From contig JARGSG010000076.1 in NCBI GenBank assembly GCA_030374805.1, forward strand, positions 173,139 through 237,138: a stretch of 64,000 nucleotides of DNA, given 5' to 3'. Origin of the DNA: Gracilaria gracilis (taxonomy: Eukaryota; Rhodophyta; Florideophyceae; Gracilariales; Gracilariaceae). Position 1 is the stretch's first letter; each line of letters begins with the position of its first letter. The position numbers and the translations under genes were made by a program. The notes beneath the pieces were generated by a model. The model was not told the DNA's origin and ran no database searches. It saw nothing but the letters and a program-made list of their open reading frames with translations. Shown piece after piece: positions 57,041-64,000 of this stretch.

Positions 57041-60000
57041 TCACACTTCCTGGGAATCCAGTAGCCGCTTCTGTCCGGTGTTCGTTTCAACCGCGTCCGG
57101 AAACGCTGGTCTATCATCATGGACAAAGTTCAGAACGCCGTCTTTGAACAGATGCAGGTTCGTCCGCACTATGCGCGCCGCTTCGTCCGCATACTCATGG
57201 ATAGGCACGTCGGACACGTCATGTCCGAATGGGTTTGATAGCTCTTCCGACCACTTCGCGGTACCAACAACTCCGTAAACGATAAACCCAATCCACAGAA
57301 TTGTCAACCAGCCGCTTGATTCAACTAGACCAAGAGGCAGCAGTAGAACCCAGATCAGTAGGAATATTTTCAGGTGTTGCACATAACCGTACGGCATGGG
57401 AATGTTGATGAGCTCCTCGCATTCTGTAGCTTCGTTCTTCATCAGGTATAGATACCACATTATGCTCCAGTGCTCATCGAAACTGGCAGGGTCAACAACA
57501 TCCTCTGATGATCTCCATTCGTCACTCTTCACAATGTAATGATGTAATACATCTAGGCAATAGTCGGCTTGGTCGACAGACTTCATTAGTTGTTCTGTAT
57601 CTTCCTCGCTCAAGATCTTGCGGTATACTTCTCGACAATCTTCCTTTCGAAGCTTCGCCATTAGCCCCACAGAGAATGCTGCCATATGAGCGGCTATCCG
57701 CTCTAGGTCTTTCTCGTGCCATTCATTTCCATTGTAACTCTCAAAAATCCTGTTGGAAAGAATTCTCGTGTGTCCTAAAATGCTGCTCCATATCTGAATA
57801 CCCTTCACATAGCGTCCATGGCTTTCGTACAACCAAAAGCCCAGTAGAAGAAACAGGGCAAATCCAATGTACTCTTGAACTGCACTGTCAATCGCAATTC
57901 TTGAACAGAACCACAAACCACAAAGAGCCTCTACTTCATCGTCGAACGGGAACTCTCTCGAAACTGCCCATGCCACCAATATAGTGAGAGCAGCCCATAT
58001 TACTGTACAGCCAGTCTCAATTGGTGAAAACGTATGTCTTGCTAGACTGACAATATTTCCTAGGCTTGACAACCTGGTCCTTCTCTTGACTTCCGTAGCC
58101 GACTCTTGCGGAGCATCCACCCAGAATGATTCGATTGCAGATGGTCGTACAAATTCATCTCCTGTTCCAGAATAGTTCCTCTGCACGAACAGAATATCAG
58201 CGACAATTTGGTTGGCCATGTCGCTGAGATCCAAGTCGTTAAGGTCTGTCCCAAAGGGGAATTGCAGTTCTTTGGCGATTTGAAACATACTGACATAGAT
58301 GTTAGTGTATGAATATTCTCTTCGAAAACGATTTGAAACAACTCACCCTAGCACTCCATAAGCAATAATTGGTACCCACAAGATTGTAAACCATCCTGTA
58401 TCGCTCAAAAAAGTAAGTAAATGTCAGCGTCTGGAAGAATCAACAAACCGGCGTTTGCGAATAACATACCTGAAAACTCCGCAAGCGCAAACGGCAAGAC
58501 CAAGAACCAAAGACCAAGAAAACTGTTCAGCAACACAAGAAATCCAGGTGCGATTTCAAAAGACCGCAGAAACTTTGAAAGACGAATCATTTTCTCGAGC
58601 TCAATAATTTCCATCTTAACAAAACCACCTTTGCTTCCATGCACCACTGGGCGTGTTAAGGACTCTGGGTTGTGCAAATACAACATGAGGTAGGATCGGA
58701 TAACGTCAACGCAGTGGCTGACCATGCTCTCTGAGCATTGAATCCTCGCAATATCGGAGAACGACAGAAGGCCTTTGATTTCCCTTAGATCTCTCGAGTT
58801 ACGAAGTTCGCTTTTCAAAACCAATGGAATCGCTGCTATGTGAGCAAGGACTCTACGAAGATCCTGTTGATGGACTGTTCCTTTCGAAAAGAGCGTTAAG
58901 AAATGTACGGAAAGAGTATGACAAGAAGAACGAAGTCGAGCACCCCATATTGCTCCAGCTGCGATATAGCGCACAAAGGCAGCTCGGACAAAGAAACCAA
59001 GAAGCATGAAGGCAGCAAAGGATATGTAGGTGGCCACAGTATTGTCTACGCTGAATCTTGACTGCCACCAGCGTGTCACAACTGACTTGTCCCGGGCAAG
59101 ATAAGATATCAGAGTGGCCACCACAGTCCAGACAGTCACGTACAGGAGTATCCACCACGGTACAGACTGTATAAGATGAGCATAAAGTTTGGGCTTCATC
59201 TTCTGACCTTCGGGGCCGCTAAACTTCGCCGTAGATCGCTCACCGTAGAATGCAGATGCTTCCTCTTCCTCCTGAAAATGCGCAAGGGAGTATTCACTCT
59301 TGACCCCGGCCACACTAACTACATGTCCAATCTTTGGATCGGATTCATTATCTTCCTGCCGAATGAGCGCGTGAGGACCCCAGTTAACGCTTTCGATGCC
59401 CTGGACCACAGAGCTTGCAGCATGCACACAAATTTGCTCGAAGGGAATGTCGATTGCGTCCTTCCCATAAGGATCAACAAGCTTGGCAGCAATTTCCTCA
59501 AGCCCGAGAACACCAAAAGAAATCAGAGGTGCCCAGAGTATAGTGTAGAAGCCCGTGACCGGCGTCATTGCAAACGGGAGAAGCAACAACCAGAGAACAG
59601 TGAATAGATGCTGGTGTTGGGTGTAGCTAGTTATGACCGGGAATCGTTTTACGCCAATCGCACGAGCCATTGTCTCTCGAATGCCCTTCACTCGCCAGCT
59701 CATTGTGAATGCAACCGTAACTGCCGCCCGCTTGTTCGGAAGTTCTGGGTGTCCATGTCTTTCGGTTGAATCTTGAAGAAGGATATAAGCTTCAATGGTG
59801 TGTAGAATATGATCAATACGATTTTGGCTGGACGTCAAAGCCCGACGATCTTCTTCTGAAAGGAGCCCATCTTTTTCTACAGGCGTGTTCTCATCCATCT
59901 GCAGCAGCGTATCTCGGAAGCATAGAGGAGCTTGGGTGATGTGAGCCACTATTCGTTCTTTGTCGTTCGGGTGAAAAAACCCATCATGGAAAGACTGGAC

Positions 60001-62777
60001 AATCTCAATTGCTAGGTTTCGGAGGTTCATTTCCATGTCGAATATAAGCATAGCTCCTTCCTCGTATCTTCCGATGGCGTCAGACGCTCGAAAACTGAGA
60101 ATCATGAACAACGCAAACCCAATGTTTGCCAACACTGAAACCTCAACATCGAGTGGACTGCACCATGCGCCGCAAGCATCCCGTTTAACGCTGTCCCAGG
60201 CAAATGATAACCCATACGACGTGAAAACAGCGATAACAGTCCACGCAATAGACAGAATCAAACTCCGAACAGAAACTGAAGGAAGTGAACTGAAAAGGTT
60301 CATAACCGTTCCGACGAGAGAAGGGTCAACATCTTCATTCTTAGACTGCAAGTCTTTCCAGATGCGTTTTAAGAATCTGAACCTAGAATTGTCCTTCATT
60401 TCTTCTTCAACTTCTTCAAAACTGACCTGGCTTTGATAATCTCCTTTAGCCTTGAATGAATCTCGAGAGTATTCCGATTCCCTAACAAAATTCGAAGGTC
60501 CTTCTTTAGTACTCTGGTAGATATCATGAATAGAAGCTTGGATTTCTTCACACAACATGTTCAGGGGAACATCTTCCTTATCAAACCCAAACGGATCAGA
60601 AAGGTTGCTTCCGATCTTGATGAGATTAATGATCGAGTAACTAATCGGGATGATGTACAGAAAAGCCAAGAATCCATTGAAACTTACTAGCGAGAGCGGA
60701 AGCAAAGCAAGCCAAAAGAACGTAAAGACCTTCAAGTGAGTTGTAAATGACTCGCTCATTGGAAACTTTCGTAGAGCAACGCACTCTGTTACTGCTCCTT
60801 CAAGTTCCCACAAAGTGTATGCGACGTTATACACACTTGCATTCATGGGTGACTGACTAACCTGAGTTAGTTGCTCATGAGCGCAATCCGCAGTGTGCAA
60901 GTACCCGCACACAACATCGACACCATGGGCGAAAAGATCATTTGATTCGTCGAATGCTGCCTTGTCCTGTACGGAGAGTATGCCGGCGAGATCCTCAGTA
61001 TCTCTACTGAATCGCAGCTGTAACTTGGCGGCATGGGCGAGCGCTGCTAGATGGGAGTAAAGTCGCTCACGGTCTCTTTCGTGCCACAGGCCTCGTTTGC
61101 ATAGCATAGCGAATTGGAAAGCCATTTCATCGATGCAGACCCTGACCTTGCTTTGCCACAACTGGAGTGCCCTCCAGTAGCGACCATATGCGTCATTCAA
61201 CCAGAACCCAAGCGTCAAAAAGATACCCAAGCTGACGTATGAGGTGATCGAGGAATCAACTGGAATGTAGATGCACCACCATCTGCACTGCCCATCATCA
61301 TTCTCATCCCTAAGGGCCCATGCCAGAAATAGGACAAACGAGCTCCATGCCACCACAAACACCAGATAAAGCAGAACGCTTTTGCTGAGTCGACCAATAC
61401 GGTTGGAAATATGGCGTTTCAGAAAGCTTTCTCGAACAGGCTTCTCATTACTTCGAGGTTGAAGAGGAGCTTCGAGCCACCTCGGGGTGTCATGCTCTTT
61501 TTGGATCACGGAATCAAAGTCCATCTGATCCCGAAAATGGGCATCAAGCACTGTAAGCGCCGTCTCCGCTGCAAGGTGATTGAGCTTAACGTCCTGCATG
61601 TCAAACCCAAATGGATCACTAAGCGCCTCTCCAATTGTGAATAGCATCCCAACACCATAAGTGGTCAGAACAGCCCAGAGGATGGTGAACCTACACGATA
61701 AGTACATACAGTTTCAGTAGATGGGAGTGGAAGCGGTTAGTATTAAAGGGGATTCGAGTGTCGCTCTTGCCGGGTGCGTTTGGAAACTTACCATCCACTG
61801 CTCTGAACAAGAGCCAAAGGAAGGAAAAACATCCAGATGTAGAGAAAGATCTGAAGATGAGTGACGTAACCAAGAGAGGGGCTTGATTGCGCAATCTTAA
61901 CAAGGTTGTTCGCTCGGTAGTCTATGGCATCCATGATGTCGATAACGAAATAACGAGTCCCCCATCCGGCTGGGGTCTTGTCTGCGGAAACATGAACAAA
62001 TGCTTGTGCATCATCCTCAGAGGCGCTGCAGTAAGCCCTGACAACTCTCATGCAGTGATACTGCATCATATCGGCGTTCATAACATCATCAAGATCGCGT
62101 TCGTGCAAGATTCCCTCGAGTTGCTGACGTTCACGCTCACCACGAAGAGTCATCTTCAAGGCGATAGGATATGCAATTAAATGGGCGGCAATACGCGAAA
62201 TGTCACCTTCATGCCATGTACCGGGCGGATAGTTCTGCCTCACTTGACGAGCAAGCTGACGAAGGTGTCCACTAAGCGCTGTCCAGTCCAATTGCGCCTC
62301 CCAGTAACGACTTGAAGCCTCGCGAATAAAGAAGCCAAGCAATACGAACAACGCCCAGCCAACGCCGTAGGATACGGAAGACGAAACTGAGAGTCTCGAC
62401 GTCCAAAACTCTGTGGTGAACCAATCCAGTTCCTTATCAGCTAAAGCGTACGCAATGAGAGTGACAGCAGTACTCCACACAAGTTGGAAGGTGAGAATAG
62501 TGTAAGGAATAGTGGTGAGGACTGCGAAGAACGAAGAGTAGTCATCCTGACTGAGCTCGGCCGGCCCCGAGCCGAGCTCACCACTGATTTGGGCGCTGCG
62601 GAATCGAAGGGCGAGAGCTCGATGATTGAACAACTGGTACCCGAGTGCCTCAGGTGTTGAGGCACTGTGAGACGAATGTGATTGCGTCTCGATTGGCGGC
62701 GATGGGTGCGATGAGGGTTGGCCATCGGCGGACAGGGCAGACGGCTCGGATAACGGTTGCGGATTGCCGTCGTCCAT
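57041..62777 (-). CDS. five-domain bestrophin (single-chain pentad anion channel), 4 exons
   Basis: Exons 62777-61792, 61690-58470, 58395-58347 and 58289-57041 total 5,505 nt and join in frame to 1,834 codons plus stop. Each junction restores a conserved domain segment (SSGW|FTILW, FSG|WFTILW, GVLG|MFQIA). Five bestrophin/UPF0187 domains lie at about residues 80-385, 430-720, 800-1095, 1170-1455 and 1505-1805. Every repeat shows the pore-helix block (LLGFF..RY; LGFWL..GRY; ILSFR..GRY; LLGFF..RY; LLGFWL..GRY), a WHE.D..R..AH-like helix, a hydrophobic LP(L/F) helix and a D/NPFG.D..D motif like the bestrophin calcium-clasp region. The first 80 residues are Ser/Pro-rich and linkers are acidic. 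Bestrophins are pentameric chloride/bicarbonate channels (known); five fused domains suggest one chain makes one channel (inference). The membrane it acts in cannot be told. Confidence 0.92.
58290..58346 (-). other. intron 3 of bestrophin gene (57 bp)
   Basis: GTGAGT donor (first base at 58346), CAG acceptor, then TATGTTTC. Its removal joins GVLG to MFQIA in the fourth-domain frame. A candidate branch sequence ACTAACA lies within it. Confidence 0.85.
58396..58469 (-). other. intron 2 of bestrophin gene (74 bp)
   Basis: GTATGT donor, ACAG acceptor. It precedes the 49-nt exon 3, which encodes the conserved WFTILWVPIIAYGVL segment. Confidence 0.88.
61691..61791 (-). other. intron 1 of bestrophin gene (101 bp)
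   Basis: GTAAGT donor, perfect TACTAAC branch sequence (61742-61736) and GTAG acceptor. It splits the Trp codon of SSGW in domain 1, the homologous spot to intron 2 in domain 4. Confidence 0.92.
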
Positions 62778-63051
62778 GACAGCTGTAACGAAGGACGAGA
62801 GCGGAAGACGATGTGTCTCAGCTGTGTGGGCTACGCGCCGGATGGTGCAGCGGGAATAGTATCTATCTAGCTACAAAGGCAGCCGCACCGCTTGAAAAGA
62901 CGAAGATGACGCAAGTCTCGGGCGCAGTGCCGTTCGATGATGTGAAGGGAGACGATTTGAGGGCGAAGGTGGGACTCGCGCAACCCAAGTAGATAGTACC
63001 GTATATTTGGGCAAATAGCAGCCGACTAGCACTGTATGCCTTAGATACTGC

Positions 63052-63100
63052 ATCCAACGGATGGTTCCATCCAACGGATGGTTCCATCCAACGGATGGTT
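63052..63100. repeat. 17-bp tandem repeat, three units
   Basis: ATCCAACGGATGGTTCC twice, then a third unit cut at 15 bases. Each unit contains the inverted pair CCATCC/GGATGG. Located about 275 bp upstream of the bestrophin start. Confidence 0.85.
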
Positions 63101-63885
63101 TTGTCGGTTGTCTTTTGGCACTACTTGAGCTCACCTGACGGAGCTCAAACAGGAAACGCAGGTCAACGCATACGAAAATTGGGTGGAGATTCATCAACTG
63201 CATGCCGCCCACGGTCCGTGTTTGCCGAGAAAGGTTACACTGTAGATATATGCTACCGTTGGTAAGGTTTTAGGGTATAATGCGTATGAGGGGAAGGCTT
63301 GTCTCCCGCGCCGCCCAAGTACATAACTTACGTTTACATTCACATATAATTTGCATACATACATGACAGCTGGTTAGGTTTAGCTAAGGTGAGACGGGTA
63401 AGTGCACAAGTTAACGTTGGATGAAATAACATTACGCAACAATCCGCAGTATGGCTACAGTACAGCCGTAAAGTACTGTAGATATACACGTACTGTACCT
63501 GTAGATGGTTACGTATTTGTCCATCGTTGACCTTGCTGTTCATTGCTCCCCAATTGGCGTTTGTCAGTCTACAGTGTAGAAGTCTACTCTACAGTGAAGA
63601 GTCTACACGAGAAGTTTTCCGCACCCCACCCCGCGGGGCGCAGCTGCACAGCTGTAAATACAGTATTCACTGTAAGTCGTCACCCGTCACGGTCTGCGCC
63701 GGTGTACGAACCAACAGTGTGAATAAAAGATGGATTAAATTATTCAATCTCAAGAGGAAAAGTCGAATGCCGATAGTTACAATCCGATGAAAAAGACTGT
63801 TACAATAGAGATAAACATGATAGAGAAGGCATGCAGATTCTGATGATATGATACCACGCCATAAGCGGTCGGAATAGATTAGAAC

Positions 63886-63928
63886 CCAAAACATACCTTC
63901 TTACGCTGCGTAATAAGGTATGTTTTGG
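63886..63928. repeat. 43-bp hairpin palindrome
   Basis: CCAAAACATACCTT (63886-63899) and its complement AAGGTATGTTTTGG (63915-63928) flank the inner pair TTACGC/GCGTAA. Outer short matches (GAGATAAACATGA near 63808, TCATGTTTATCTC near 63953) suggest the centre of a larger foldback structure. Confidence 0.75.
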
Positions 63929-64000
63929 ATCGATCATGTAGTAGAAAGTTTTCATGTTTATCTCTTTTGGGTCACACCATGGAATTGTCAATTCGGTTAC

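Larger units (their letters stand above)
62778..64000. other. 5' flank of bestrophin gene and end of window
   Basis: No gene supported. Contains a 17-bp tandem repeat (63052-63100), repeated AGTACTGTA and AGTCTAC words at 63.41-63.61 kb, and a long hairpin at 63886-63928. The promoter of the bestrophin gene should lie in the first few hundred bases. Confidence 0.5.

Noticed and set aside
58405-61707. Reading 61707-58405 as a stand-alone 1,100-residue protein
   Set aside because: Its start and end lie in introns; splice sites join it in frame to the flanking exons and complete domains 1 and 4.

Overview
The window is eukaryotic nuclear DNA. It is a repeat-rich stretch of nested, mostly decayed transposable elements (about 1-51.6 kb) next to a gene-bearing segment (about 52-63 kb). 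Genes have few or no introns. The introns present are short (57-101 bp), with GTAAGT/GTATGT/GTGAGT donors and, in one, a TACTAAC branch-point sequence. The element mix (chromodomain Ty3/gypsy, MULEs with an Ulp1 protease and a FAR1-like domain, pogo, Tc1, piggyBac) and the gene islands between TE blocks would fit a red macroalga such as a Chondrus-like florideophyte. That assignment is inference only, about 50% sure.

Layout. 1-7479: Ty3/gypsy chromoelement A1 (5' end outside the window), inserted into the RT of a second gypsy family, B (7480 to about 13.7 kb, with a likely LTR after it). 15.6-18.1 kb: pogo/Tigger-type transposase relic split by a foldback MITE. 18.9-19.9 kb: Tc1-type relic. 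20.8-23.0 kb: MULE/SWIM relic. 24.2-24.7 kb: broken staphylococcal-nuclease-like domain. 26.7-32.75 kb: 6-kb MULE with about 250-bp terminal inverted repeats carrying an Ulp1-like protease, a FAR1-like DNA-binding domain and a transposase. 32.8-33.6 kb: diverged LTR. 34.8-37.0 kb: piggyBac-like element. 37.1-49.5 kb: Tc1 element split by a complete 11-kb gypsy element A2 (544-bp LTRs, target duplication ATGAA). 49.8-50.8 kb: non-autonomous piggyBac-like element.

Host genes. A secreted metallo-beta-lactamase-fold protein (minus, 53109-51979). An intronless Arg/Ser-rich protein with paired PP1-docking motifs (plus, 54858-55571). A large minus-strand gene (62777-57041) with four exons that join exactly in frame to encode 1,834 residues with FIVE tandem bestrophin domains.

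Main discoveries. (1) Bestrophins are known as homopentameric anion channels; this gene appears to encode all five subunits on one chain, with five non-identical domains. (2) Two different gypsy families carry a homologous long ORF on the antisense strand between pol and the 3' LTR, intact in A2 (677 codons) and decayed in B. (3) The 3' part of family A contains a dispersed hairpin module repeated six times over the two copies.
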